From Streptomyces cyanogenus (lineage in GTDB: Bacteria > Actinomycetota > Actinomycetes > Streptomycetales > Streptomycetaceae): a stretch of 64,000 nucleotides of DNA. The first letter of the stretch is position 1. Every line of letters begins with the position of its first letter. The stretch spans positions 2,104,501 to 2,168,500 of the forward strand of contig NZ_CP071839.1 of assembly GCF_017526105.1 (NCBI RefSeq). Direction: 5' to 3'. A program made the position numbers and the translations under genes. Below are positions 17,361 through 25,570 of this stretch, piece after piece. Under the pieces are notes generated by a model. That model made no database searches, was not told where the DNA came from, and was given only the letters and a program-made list of their open reading frames with translations.

Positions 17361-18026
17361 TCACCTGGTCGCGGTCAGGTGGGCGAAGACCACCACGTTG
17401 CTGGTGTAGCCGGTCCGCCGGCTGAAGAGGCCGCCGCAGGTGATCACCCGCAGTTCCGGGCGGCCGGCCGGGCCGTAGACCTCCTTGTCGGGGAAGCCGG
17501 CCTTGTCGTAGACCTTCACCCGGTCCACGGAGTAGACGGCGGTACGGCCGTCCGCGCGCCCGACCTCGATGCGCCTGCCGGGACCGACCTGGGCGAGCCC
17601 GGCGAACACGGCGGGACCGGTCCTGGTGTCGCGGTGCCCGACGGCGACGGCGGTGCCGGCCTCGCCCGGCGTGGGGCCGCCCTCGTACCAGCCGACGAGC
17701 CGGGGCCTGTCGACGGGCGGTGTCTCCAGCTGCCGGTTCCGGTCGAGGCGGAGCGGGATGACGGGGGCGTCGATGCCCAGGAAGCGCACGCGGAAGGATG
17801 TCGGCCGGGACCGGGGCAGCGGGCGGGGCGGCGGCGGAGCGGCGGAGGCCGGTTCGGCGCCGCCCCCGCCGGCCGCCACGGTCTCCGGGGCGTGCCCGGC
17901 GGCTGCGCCGCCCGCCCCGCACCGGGAGCCCACCGTCACCAGGACGACCGCGAGCAGGGCCGTCCTGGCGAGGCGGTAGGCGCGGGTCCGGTACCAGGGC
18001 CTGCGTCGGTACCTACGCGGCACCAT
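17361..18026 (-). CDS. Class F-type sortase
   Basis: A 221-residue membrane-anchored sortase. One N-terminal membrane span ([17 protein letters not shown]) follows an Arg-rich cytosolic tip. A Pro/Ala linker reaches to about residue 75, then the sortase barrel. The catalytic His is in VGHRDTRTG, the Cys in LRVITCGG and an Arg is in the SRRTGY loop, so all three catalytic positions are filled. Class F sortases in actinobacteria have poorly known substrates. The start overlaps the upstream surface-protein gene by 14 bases, so the two are cotranslated. Confidence 0.88.
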   Translation of the reverse strand: MVPRRYRRRPWYRTRAYRLARTALLAVVLVTVGSRCGAGGAAAGHAPETVAAGGGGAEPASAAPPPPRPLPRSRPTSFRVRFLGIDAPVIPLRLDRNRQLETPPVDRPRLVGWYEGGPTPGEAGTAVAVGHRDTRTGPAVFAGLAQVGPGRRIEVGRADGRTAVYSVDRVKVYDKAGFPDKEVYGPAGRPELRVITCGGLFSRRTGYTSNVVVFAHLTATR

Positions 18027-18699
18027 GGGGCCGCCGGCGGATCAGCCGGACGTACACGACACCGCAGACGGCGATCAGGCCCACGGCACCCGCGGCGGCC
18101 ACCGGGGAGTACGCGGCGGCCGTGTCGATGAGACCGCCGCCGCCCGCGTGCACCCCGCCCTTGGGGCCGTTGTGGTCGCCGCCCTGGCCCCAGGACCCGT
18201 CGTTGTGCTGGGGGTCGGCGATCTGCCCGTTGGGACCGTTGGCCCCCTCGTGGCGCCCGTCCCTGCAGTTGACGCGGAAGACCTTCTCCTTCAGCGCCAC
18301 GGGGGTGCCCACGGCCCAGCTGATCTTGTACTGGCCGTCCGCCAGGCCCAGCGGGTCGGTGTGCCCGGCGCCCCCCGCGAGCTGGATGGTGCCGGTGACG
18401 GTGGCAGCGGTGGCCAGCGGGGGCTGCGGAGTGATGGTGTAGGCGACGGCGGTGAGGGTGTCGAAGTTGACGGCCTCCAGATAGAACCTGCAGACCACCG
18501 GGTCGTCCTTGGCCGATCCCACGAGCGGTCCGTGGAGGTGGCGCTCGTCGTGGATCCGGATGTCGCCGTTCTCCCCCTGGGCCGCCGCCTCCGGCGCCGC
18601 CACCCAAGACGCGCCGGCCGCGGCTAGGGCGGTGAGGACGACTGCGGCGCCCGCGCGGGAGCCGGCGGCGCGTGGGAGTGTCAGGGTGGGCATGCGCAA
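18013..18699 (-). CDS. Secreted, membrane-anchored protein paired with sortase
   Basis: A 228-residue exported protein. The signal peptide ends near residue 41 (PEAAAQGEN). The middle domain (about residues 45-150, with Cys residues near 70 and 145) looks beta-rich. A Gly/His/Asn linker (GGDHNGPKGGVHAGGGG) leads to one C-terminal membrane span, VAAAGAVGLIAVCGVVYV, and the basic tail RLIRRR. No LPxTG-like motif precedes that span, so anchoring looks membrane-based rather than by the neighbouring sortase. Its job is unknown. Confidence 0.75.
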   Translation of the reverse strand: MRMPTLTLPRAAGSRAGAAVVLTALAAAGASWVAAPEAAAQGENGDIRIHDERHLHGPLVGSAKDDPVVCRFYLEAVNFDTLTAVAYTITPQPPLATAATVTGTIQLAGGAGHTDPLGLADGQYKISWAVGTPVALKEKVFRVNCRDGRHEGANGPNGQIADPQHNDGSWGQGGDHNGPKGGVHAGGGGLIDTAAAYSPVAAAGAVGLIAVCGVVYVRLIRRRPHGAA

Positions 18700-18796
18700 T
18701 CCTCCAAGTTCAGACGATTTTCATACAAATCGTTCTTCCGCCTGGACTCTGCGTCATCCACCCCGGGGGCCGTCGGCACCCGGGCCCGACGCGCCG

Positions 18797-20035
18797 TCAG
18801 AGATCGCTCGTGCGGCGCAATCCCGGGCGCCTCGGCCCCTTCCCGGTCACCCGTCCCGTCGGGCCGCCGGCCCGGCCCGGCGACCGCAGCGCCACTCCCG
18901 ACGACAGCAGCAGCAACGCCCCCAGCATCACGAACGGCGCAGCGACCCCCGCCAGACCGGCGACCAGACCCGCGGTGGCGGGCGCCGCGACCTGGCCGAG
19001 CCGGTTGCCGGTCAGCCGCAGGGCGAGCGCGGTGGAGCGGGCCTCGTCGGGAGCCGCCTGCACCACCGTCGTCATCGACAGCGGCTGGCCCACGCCCAGG
19101 CAGAAGCCGAGGACCGCGAGCATCGCGCCGAGCGCCCACACCGGCACCGGCAGCGCCACCCCCGCGCACAGCAGCGCGGCCAGCAGACAGGTCACGGTGA
19201 GCAGCGCGGGCCGGCCGAGCAGCCGCAGCAGCGGGGTGAGCACGAGCCGGCAGGCGATGGTGGCGCCGGCCCGGAGGCTGAGCAGGACACCGATCACCGA
19301 GGGAGCGATGCCCCGGTGCTCGCCGACCACCGGGAGGTAGGCGGTGAGGATGTCGGTCGCGGACAGCACCGACAGGCTGATCAGCATGCCCGCGGGCACG
19401 CCCCGGGCCCGCAGGATGCCGGCGACCGGCACGCGGGCGCCCTGCCGCGGGCCGGAGCCGGCGGCCGTACGGTCCTCGATGCGCCACAGCGAGGTGAACG
19501 CGACGGCCGCGCCCGCGCCCGCCGCCACGAGGGCGAGCGCGCTGCTGTGCGCCATGTCGGGGCCGCCGATGAGCGCGCCCGCGGCGATCGGGCCCACGAG
19601 CTGGCCGAGGGAGGCGCCGATGGTGAAGTGGCCGAAGTTGCGGTCCTGCTCGTGCGCCGCCGACTGGCGGGCCACCAGCGATTGGGCGCCGATCACGAAG
19701 CACAGGTGGCCGAGGCCCATCACCCCGCTCCACAGGGCCATCGCCCACAGCGAGCCGGCGAGCCCGCTCAGCGCGCAGCCGCCGGCGACGAGGACCACGC
19801 CCGTCGGCAGCAGGGGCGCGCAGCGGCCGTGGTCGGTGCGCCGGCCGAGCGGTACGGCGGCGAACAGCGGCAGCAGCGCGTACACACCGGCGATGACACC
19901 GACCGCGCGTTCGTCGGCGCCCAGCGCGAGGGCCCGGTAGGAGACGGCGGGCCGGGCCATCGACACCGCCCCCTGCACGAAGGAGAAGGCGATGACGAGG
20001 CGGAGCAGCCAGCCGCGGTTCCCACCGGGCGCCAT
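18797..20035 (-). CDS. MFS transporter, drug-efflux-like
   Basis: A 412-residue polytopic protein with about 12 membrane spans. It has the MFS loop GRRTDHGRCAPLL after the second helix (LGRRTD near residue 62) and repeat-half symmetry. It is closest in look to sugar/drug efflux carriers. It is expressed from its own region and follows the CitMHS gene by 22 bases on the same strand, so they may share a transcript. The substrate cannot be named. Confidence 0.85.
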   Translation of the reverse strand: MAPGGNRGWLLRLVIAFSFVQGAVSMARPAVSYRALALGADERAVGVIAGVYALLPLFAAVPLGRRTDHGRCAPLLPTGVVLVAGGCALSGLAGSLWAMALWSGVMGLGHLCFVIGAQSLVARQSAAHEQDRNFGHFTIGASLGQLVGPIAAGALIGGPDMAHSSALALVAAGAGAAVAFTSLWRIEDRTAAGSGPRQGARVPVAGILRARGVPAGMLISLSVLSATDILTAYLPVVGEHRGIAPSVIGVLLSLRAGATIACRLVLTPLLRLLGRPALLTVTCLLAALLCAGVALPVPVWALGAMLAVLGFCLGVGQPLSMTTVVQAAPDEARSTALALRLTGNRLGQVAAPATAGLVAGLAGVAAPFVMLGALLLLSSGVALRSPGRAGGPTGRVTGKGPRRPGLRRTSDL

Positions 20036-20057
20036 GGGTACGACCTCCGTCGGGTGA

Positions 20058-21479
20058 TCAGATGATGCCGAACAGGATCCCGGCGCCGAGCACCACCAGC
20101 GAGGTGAGCGCGGCCCACTTGACCACGAACCGGGTGTGGTCGCCGAACTCGACCTTGGCCATGCCGACCAGCACGTACACGGCCGGGACGAGCGGGCTGG
20201 ACATGTGCAGGGGCTGGCCGATGATCGAGGCGCGGGCGATCTCCACCGCGGGCACGCCGTGCGCCTGCCCGGCCTCGGCGAGCACCGGCAGGATGCCGAA
20301 GTAGAAACCGTCGTTGGACATGAAGTAGGTGAGCGGGATGCTCAGTACGCCGGTGACGAGGGCCATGTGCGGGCCCATGCCGTCGGGGATGTTGCCCACC
20401 AGCCACTTTGCCATGTGGTCGACCATCCCGGTGCCCTGCAGGACGCCGGTGAAGACGGCGGCGGCGAAGACCATGCCGGAGACGTTGAGGACGTTCTCGG
20501 CGTGGGCGGCGATGCGGGCCTTCTGGTCCGGCATGTGCGGGAAGTTGACGGTCAGGGCGAGGGCCGCGCCGAGCAGGAACAGCACCGGGATCGGCAGCCA
20601 CTCCATGATCATGGCGGTGAGCAGGGTGACCGTGAGCAGCGCGTTGAACCAGTAGAGCCTCGGGCGCAGGGTGGGACGGTTCGGGTCGAGGCCCTGGAAG
20701 TCCTCGTCGGCGTGCTCGTCGCCGGGCAGACCGGTGCCGGAGCCGGAACCCGCCGCGTCTGCGATGCCCGTGCCGGAACCCGCCGCGGGCCGGGCCGCCG
20801 TGCCGGAGCCGGCGCCCACGAGCACCGTCTCGTTCTCCTCGACCAGCACCTCGTCCAGCGTGAGCACGCCGAGCCGCTTGCGCTCGCGGCGGCCGAGGAC
20901 GTAGGCGAGGGCGAAGACGAACAGCAGGCCCATGGCGAGGGCCGGGATCATCGGCACGAAGATGTCGCCGGCGTCGAGCTTGAGGGCGGTGGCGGCGCGG
21001 GCGGTGGGGCCGCCCCACGGCAGGGTGTTCATCACACCGTTGGCCATCGCGGCGACGCCGGTCATCACGACCAGGGACATCTTCAGGCGCTTGTACAGCG
21101 GGTACATCGCCGAGACGGTGATCATGAAGGTGGTGGAGCCGTCGCCGTCCAGGGAGACGATCCCGGCGAGGATCGCCGTACCGACCACGATGCGCAGCGG
21201 ATCGGCCTTGCAGAATTTCAGGATGCCCCGCACGACGGGGTCGAAGAGGCCGACATCGATCATCACACCGAAGTAGACGATCGCGAACATGAGCATCGCC
21301 GCGGTGGGGGCGAGGCCGGTGACGCCGTCGATGACGTAGTCGCCGAGCTTGGCGCCCTTGCCCACGAACACGCAGAACAGCGCGGGTATGAGCACGAGCG
21401 CCGCGATCGGCGACATCTTCTTCAGCATGATCAGGACCAGGAAGGTCGCGATCATGGCGAAGCCGAGGATGGTCAGCAT
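20058..21479 (-). CDS. CitMHS-family citrate-divalent metal:H+ symporter
   Basis: A 473-residue carrier of the CitMHS family, which imports citrate complexed with Mg2+, Ca2+ or other metal ions. Spans start at the N-terminus (ILGFAMIATFLVLIML). Family-like motifs include GDGSTTFMI near residue 100 and SNDGFYFGILPVL near residue 390. Between helices 6 and 7 lies a flexible Gly/Ser/Ala insert with repeated GSGTG-type units (about 20,700-20,830), unusually long. The ATG at 21479 is preferred over an upstream GTG because it starts directly at the first helix. Confidence 0.9.
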   Translation of the reverse strand: MLTILGFAMIATFLVLIMLKKMSPIAALVLIPALFCVFVGKGAKLGDYVIDGVTGLAPTAAMLMFAIVYFGVMIDVGLFDPVVRGILKFCKADPLRIVVGTAILAGIVSLDGDGSTTFMITVSAMYPLYKRLKMSLVVMTGVAAMANGVMNTLPWGGPTARAATALKLDAGDIFVPMIPALAMGLLFVFALAYVLGRRERKRLGVLTLDEVLVEENETVLVGAGSGTAARPAAGSGTGIADAAGSGSGTGLPGDEHADEDFQGLDPNRPTLRPRLYWFNALLTVTLLTAMIMEWLPIPVLFLLGAALALTVNFPHMPDQKARIAAHAENVLNVSGMVFAAAVFTGVLQGTGMVDHMAKWLVGNIPDGMGPHMALVTGVLSIPLTYFMSNDGFYFGILPVLAEAGQAHGVPAVEIARASIIGQPLHMSSPLVPAVYVLVGMAKVEFGDHTRFVVKWAALTSLVVLGAGILFGII

Positions 21480-21603
21480 GAGTGGATACCTAACGTTCGC
21501 CCTTGAACATCCCACCTGGGGGTCGGCGGTGCGATGACGTTAGGTCCGTCCAAACGGCGTTAACAAGACGTTGACGCGCGAGCAATAAGCGCAAAACTCC
21601 AGG

Positions 21604-23844
21604 TCACGGCTGTGCTGCGACCGCCGAGAGCTCAACGGGGACGCCGTTGAGGACCGCGTTGCCCGACAGCGGGTCGAGCAGACTGCCGTCGAGCAGCTGG
21701 TTGACGTTGACGCCGGGGTCGGCGGCGGCGTGGCGGAGCCGGGTCCCGGGCCGGTCGTGGCCCCAGCCGTGCGGCAGGCTCACCACCCCGGGCCGGACGC
21801 CGTCGGTGACCTCGGCGGGGGCCACCACCTCTCCCCCGGCGCCCTTGACCCGTACGGCCGCGCCGTCCCGGACGCCGAGGCGGGCGGCGTCCTCGGGGTG
21901 GATGTGCACGGTGCAGCGGTTGCTGCCGCCGGTGAGCGCGGGCACGTTGTGCATCCAGCTGTTGTTGGAGCGCAGATGGCGGCGGCCGACCAGGACGAGA
22001 CCCGCCGGGCGCTCGCGCAGGGCCGCGCGGAGCCGGGGCAGGTCGCCGGCGATCGGCTCCGGCAGCAGCTCGACCTTGCCGCTGCGGGTCTTCAGCGGCT
22101 GCGGCAGGCGCGGGCGCAGCGGGCCGAGGTCGATGCCGTGCGGGTGGTCGAGCAGCCGGGCCAGGCTCAGCCCGTCGGGCCGGGCGCCGAAGCCGTCGCC
22201 GTACGGGCCGAGGCGCAGCATCATGTCGAGCCGCCGCTCGGGGCCGTTGTCGCCGGTCAGCCGGGCGGCGAGGTCGTGCGGGTCGCGGCCGTGCACCGGC
22301 CCGTGCGCGTCCCGGACGGCCTTGCCGAGGGTCTGCTCGATGACCATCGCGTCGACGGCTGCCGGGTCGGTGCCGTGCATGCCGCTCGCCGCCAGGACCA
22401 GCCGGGCGAGGATCTCGGTCTCCGCCATGCGGCCGGGCTCCAGCGGGACGGCGGGACGGCTGTAGCGGACCTGGTTGCGCACGGCGAGGGTGTTGAAGGC
22501 GAAGTCGTGGTGCGGGCTCTGCGCGGGCGGGGGCGGGGGCAGCACGACGTCGGCGTGGCGGGAGGTCTCGTTCAGGTACGGGTCGACGCTGACCATGAAG
22601 TCCAGGGACTCCAGGGCCTTGTCGAGGCGTTCGCCGTCGGGCGCGGAGAGCACCGGGTTGGCGGCGATGGCGATGAGGGCCCGTACCGGGGTGCCCTCGT
22701 CGGTGGCGGTGTCGATCTCCTCGGCGAGCGCGGAGAGCGGCAACTCGCCCTTGGCCTCGGGGTGCCGGCTCACCCGGGAGTGCCAGCGGCCGAGCGCGAA
22801 GCCGCGGCCGGGACCCGCCGGGCGGGGTGTCCTGTCGGTGGCGGCCTGCGGGAAGAGGGCGCCGCCGGGGCGGTCCAGGTTGCCCGTGAGGATGTTGAGG
22901 ACGTCGACCAGCCAGCTGGCCAGGGTGCCGTGCGGGACGGTGCAGCTGCCGATGCGGCCGTAGACGGCGGCGGTGGGGGCGGCGGCGAGGTCGCGGGCCA
23001 GGGCGCGGATGTCACCGGCGTCCAGGTCGCAGGCGGGGGCCACGGCTTCGGGGGTGAAGTCGTCCAGTGCGTCCCGGAGTTCCTCGACGCCCTGGACGTG
23101 CGGGGCGAGGTGGCCGAGGTCGACCAGGTCCTCCGCGAAGAGGGTGTGTGCCATCGCGGCGAGCAGCAGGGCGTCGGTGCCGGGGCGGATCGCGAGGTGC
23201 CGGTCGGCGAGCTTGGCGGTGCGGGTGCGGCGCGGGTCCACGACGGTGAGCCGGCCGCCGCGGGCCTTGAGGGCCCTGAGCCGGCCGGGGAAGTCGGGGG
23301 CGGTGCACAGACTGCCGTTGGACTCCAGCGGGTTGGCGCCGAGGAGCAGCAGATGGTCGGTGTGGTCCAGGTCCGGCACCGGTATCGCGTTGGCGTCTCC
23401 GAACAGCAGCCCGCTGGAGACGTGCTTGGGCATCTGGTCGACCGTGGAGGCGGTGAACAGGCTGCGGGTGCGCAGGGCGCCGACCAGGAGGGGCGGGTAG
23501 AGGCCGCCGGCCATGGTGTGCACGTTGGGGTTGCCGAGGACCACGCCGACGGCGTCGGGGCCGTACCGCTCCGCGACCGGGCGCAGGCCGGCGGCCACCG
23601 CGTCGAAGGCCTCCTCCCAGGTGGCCTCGCGCAGGGTGCCGTCCTCGCGCACGAGCGGGGCGCGCAGCCGGTCGGGGTCGCCGTCGACGGCACCGAAGGC
23701 GGCGCCCTTGGGACAGATGAACCCCTTGCTGAAGACGTCGTCCCGGTCGCCGCGGGCGCCGGTGACGCGGGTGCCCTCGACGGTGAGGGTCAGCCCGCAG
23801 GTGGCCTCGCAGAGCGGGCAGATACGCAGGGCGGTGCGGGACAC
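21604..23844 (-). CDS. Molybdopterin-dependent oxidoreductase (DMSO reductase family)
   Basis: A 746-residue bis-MGD enzyme. The N-terminal [4Fe-4S] site has CPLCEATCGL at residues 8-17, with a fourth Cys in KGFICPKG near residue 48. MGD-binding segments follow (LLLLGANPLESNG, LTVVDPRRTRTAKLADRH) and the C-terminal beta domain holds SNNSWMHNVPAL and HPEDAARLGVRDGAAVRV. The GTG start at 23844 has GGGAGGA 5 bases upstream. No signal peptide or partner subunit is adjacent, so it looks cytosolic and single-subunit, like assimilatory or FdhF-like enzymes. The substrate is unknown. Confidence 0.9.
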   Translation of the reverse strand: MSRTALRICPLCEATCGLTLTVEGTRVTGARGDRDDVFSKGFICPKGAAFGAVDGDPDRLRAPLVREDGTLREATWEEAFDAVAAGLRPVAERYGPDAVGVVLGNPNVHTMAGGLYPPLLVGALRTRSLFTASTVDQMPKHVSSGLLFGDANAIPVPDLDHTDHLLLLGANPLESNGSLCTAPDFPGRLRALKARGGRLTVVDPRRTRTAKLADRHLAIRPGTDALLLAAMAHTLFAEDLVDLGHLAPHVQGVEELRDALDDFTPEAVAPACDLDAGDIRALARDLAAAPTAAVYGRIGSCTVPHGTLASWLVDVLNILTGNLDRPGGALFPQAATDRTPRPAGPGRGFALGRWHSRVSRHPEAKGELPLSALAEEIDTATDEGTPVRALIAIAANPVLSAPDGERLDKALESLDFMVSVDPYLNETSRHADVVLPPPPPAQSPHHDFAFNTLAVRNQVRYSRPAVPLEPGRMAETEILARLVLAASGMHGTDPAAVDAMVIEQTLGKAVRDAHGPVHGRDPHDLAARLTGDNGPERRLDMMLRLGPYGDGFGARPDGLSLARLLDHPHGIDLGPLRPRLPQPLKTRSGKVELLPEPIAGDLPRLRAALRERPAGLVLVGRRHLRSNNSWMHNVPALTGGSNRCTVHIHPEDAARLGVRDGAAVRVKGAGGEVVAPAEVTDGVRPGVVSLPHGWGHDRPGTRLRHAAADPGVNVNQLLDGSLLDPLSGNAVLNGVPVELSAVAAQP

Positions 23845-23895
23845 GGGTCCTCCCGGTGGGTGACGTCGGCGATGCCGCACGGACGTCAGGCGAGG

Positions 23896-23913
23896 ATACC
23901 GACCAGTCGGCAT
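23896..23913. promoter_or_regulatory. Probable TetR operator before molybdopterin oxidoreductase
   Basis: ATACCGACCAGTCGGCAT reads as AT(A/G)CCGAC-NN-GTCGG(C/T)AT, an 18-bp near-palindrome 52-69 bases upstream of the oxidoreductase start. The adjacent tetR (24163-24780) is the obvious candidate. Confidence 0.55.
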
Positions 23914-24119
23914 GAAGGGGAGCCCTTGATGGGTGAGATCGCGTACTCGCCGGCCGGCAGGACCTGTGGTGGTGCCCGGCCCCGGTTTCACCCCGATTCC
24001 TCACCACGGACCGGTCCCGGCGAGCGCGCGGACGAGCTCCACCGTCTCGGCGAACCGCTCGCCAGGGCTTGTCTTTCCGCGGTCGTCGGCCGGCGGCCGT
24101 CAGGACGCGGGATCCGGAC
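23914..24119. other. Non-coding stretch upstream of oxidoreductase
   Basis: Beyond the operator and the tetR terminator, this stretch shows no convincing gene, RNA or repeat. It probably holds the oxidoreductase promoter; no clear -35/-10 pair was picked out. Confidence 0.5.
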
Positions 24120-24154
24120 GCACCGGTCTGCGGGCCTGCCGGCCCGACCGGTGC
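24120..24154 (-). terminator. Terminator of tetR
   Basis: GCACCGGTC (24120-24128) pairs perfectly with GACCGGTGC (24146-24154); the loop holds a nested GGGCC/GGCCC stem. It lies just past the tetR stop. Confidence 0.65.
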
Positions 24155-24162
24155 ACCACGCG

Positions 24163-24780
24163 TCAGTCCAGCACCCGCGCCAGATACGCCCGCAGCATCT
24201 CCCGCGTCTCGTGGATGATCGCCTCGTCTCCCGCGGGGTCGACCCGGAAGGCCAGCTGGACCAGGGTGTCCGCGGTCTCCACGGCGACCAGGAAGACACG
24301 GCCCAGTTCCTCGTCCGGGGTGCGGCCCAGATAGCCGGAGAGCAGCTGGATGAGCCGGTCGGCGACCCGGGTGTTGGGCTCGGCCTGCCGGACGCCGACC
24401 GGGATCTGGTTGCCGAAGTCGACCAGGGAGAAGCCGGGCGCGGTGCGCTTCATGGCGAGGTACTCGTCCAGGACGGCGTCCATGGCGGCCCGCCAGTCCC
24501 CCTTGCGGGTGTCCTTCAGCCGCTCGGTGACGCGCTCGACGTACCGCTCCAGGTTGCGCTGGGCGAGGGCGTCGGCCATCTGCCGTTTGTTGCCGAAGAA
24601 GCGGTAGACCGAGCCGATGGGGACTCCGGCGCGCTCGGCGACCGCGCGCGTGCTCAGGGCGTCGTAGCCGACCTCGTCGAGGAGTTCGGCGCAGGCGTCC
24701 AGGATCCTGGTCAGCCGTTCGGCGCTGCGCCGCTGGACGGGCGCGCGGCGAAGCGATGTCGCGTGGGGCACGGGCTTCAT
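24163..24780 (-). CDS. TetR-family transcriptional regulator
   Basis: A 205-residue TetR protein starting MKPVPHATSLRRAPVQRR. The basic N-terminal arm precedes the helix-turn-helix (DALSTRAVAERAGVPIGSVYRFFGNKRQMA, residues about 35-70). The C-terminal domain is helical with a large Leu/Val pocket. GGAAAGG lies 6 bases before the ATG at 24780. It sits between its own terminator and one from the lipoprotein gene, so it is a single-gene unit, immediately upstream of the molybdopterin oxidoreductase, its most likely target. Confidence 0.85.
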   Translation of the reverse strand: MKPVPHATSLRRAPVQRRSAERLTRILDACAELLDEVGYDALSTRAVAERAGVPIGSVYRFFGNKRQMADALAQRNLERYVERVTERLKDTRKGDWRAAMDAVLDEYLAMKRTAPGFSLVDFGNQIPVGVRQAEPNTRVADRLIQLLSGYLGRTPDEELGRVFLVAVETADTLVQLAFRVDPAGDEAIIHETREMLRAYLARVLD

Positions 24781-24833
24781 GATGCCTTTCCGCCGGGGTC
24801 CGGTGAACCTCTCCCCCAGTACGAAGACGGGTG

Positions 24834-24855
24834 GCCGGTGCACTCAGGCACCGGC
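24834..24855 (-). terminator. Terminator of lipoprotein gene
   Basis: GCCGGTGC (24834-24841) and GCACCGGC (24848-24855) form a perfect 8-bp stem with a 6-base loop, 6 bases past the lipoprotein stop. Confidence 0.65.
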
Positions 24856-24860
24856 TGTGC

Positions 24861-25418
24861 TCATCCGCCCCCGGCGGGTGACGCGGCCCCGGCCGACGGG
24901 TCCGGTGCGTCCGCCTCCGCGTCGGACACCGTGATGTCGGCGGTGCTCTCGACCGGCTTGCCGTGGACGGCCCAGACCGTGCCGTCGTCGGCGTACAGGC
25001 GCGCGGTGACCCCGTGGGTGCCGCGCGGGACGACGCCGGCGGCCACGTGGTACGCGGGGCCGTGCAGCCGGGCGATCCCGCGGCCGTCCACGAAGAGGCG
25101 GGCGAAGCCGCGGCCGGGGACCGCCGCCGGCCGCGCACCCGGCGCGGAGCAGCGGAAGTGCCGGAAGGTGAGCCGGACGTCCCAGCCGCCGGCCGGGTCC
25201 GGGGTGACCTCCATGCCGACCCGGGGGGCGTTCTTCGTGGGCACCTCCCGCAGGTTCCGGCCGGTGGTGTCCGTCTCGTCCAGCACCTTCCCCACGGGTG
25301 AGGAGGAGACCGTCCCGCCGTGCGCCTCGCCGTCGGCGCAGGCCGCCGCTCCGAACGGCAGCAGGACGCACACCGCGAGCGCGGCGAGCGGTCCACGCTT
25401 CCACTTCGTCCACGACAT
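24861..25418 (-). CDS. Putative lipoprotein
   Basis: A 185-residue exported protein with a lipoprotein signal: basic tip WTKWKRG, hydrophobic LAALAVCVLL, and lipobox GAAAC with Cys at about residue 27. The mature part is beta-rich (GWDVRLTFRHFRC, RLFVDGRGIARL, ARLYADDGTVWAVHG) and resembles small secreted Ig-like proteins, but no family is recognised. The tail is Asp/Ala/Gly-rich. It is divergent from hmgA with a 150-base gap. It is probably fixed to the outer face of the membrane. Confidence 0.72.
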   Translation of the reverse strand: MSWTKWKRGPLAALAVCVLLPFGAAACADGEAHGGTVSSSPVGKVLDETDTTGRNLREVPTKNAPRVGMEVTPDPAGGWDVRLTFRHFRCSAPGARPAAVPGRGFARLFVDGRGIARLHGPAYHVAAGVVPRGTHGVTARLYADDGTVWAVHGKPVESTADITVSDAEADAPDPSAGAASPAGGG

Positions 25419-25525
25419 GACCGGGAGCGTAGAACAGCGGCCCGGCACGCCGGATCCCCCTCAAGTCTGGTTCCGGGCCTACCTCTGTGGGAGGACCCGG
25501 GGCCCTCTTGCGCGGGCCCCCACTC

Positions 25526-25549
25526 ATTCCTACGGTGTTGCATAGGAAT
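25526..25549. promoter_or_regulatory. Inverted repeat in hmgA promoter
   Basis: ATTCCTA (25526-25532) and TAGGAAT (25543-25549), perfect arms with a 10-base spacer, end 21 bases before the hmgA start. This is a plausible operator, possibly of the downstream GntR; no copy was seen near the gntR gene itself. Confidence 0.5.
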
Positions 25550-25570
25550 CGGGAGCGCAAGGGAGCGATC

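Noticed and set aside
18013..18150. LPxTG-like sorting signal in the surface protein
   Set aside because: No matching pentapeptide precedes the C-terminal span.
21730..25545. 1,271-residue plus-strand frame
   Set aside because: Shadow of the molybdopterin enzyme, tetR and lipoprotein genes; stop-free runs are common at this G+C content.
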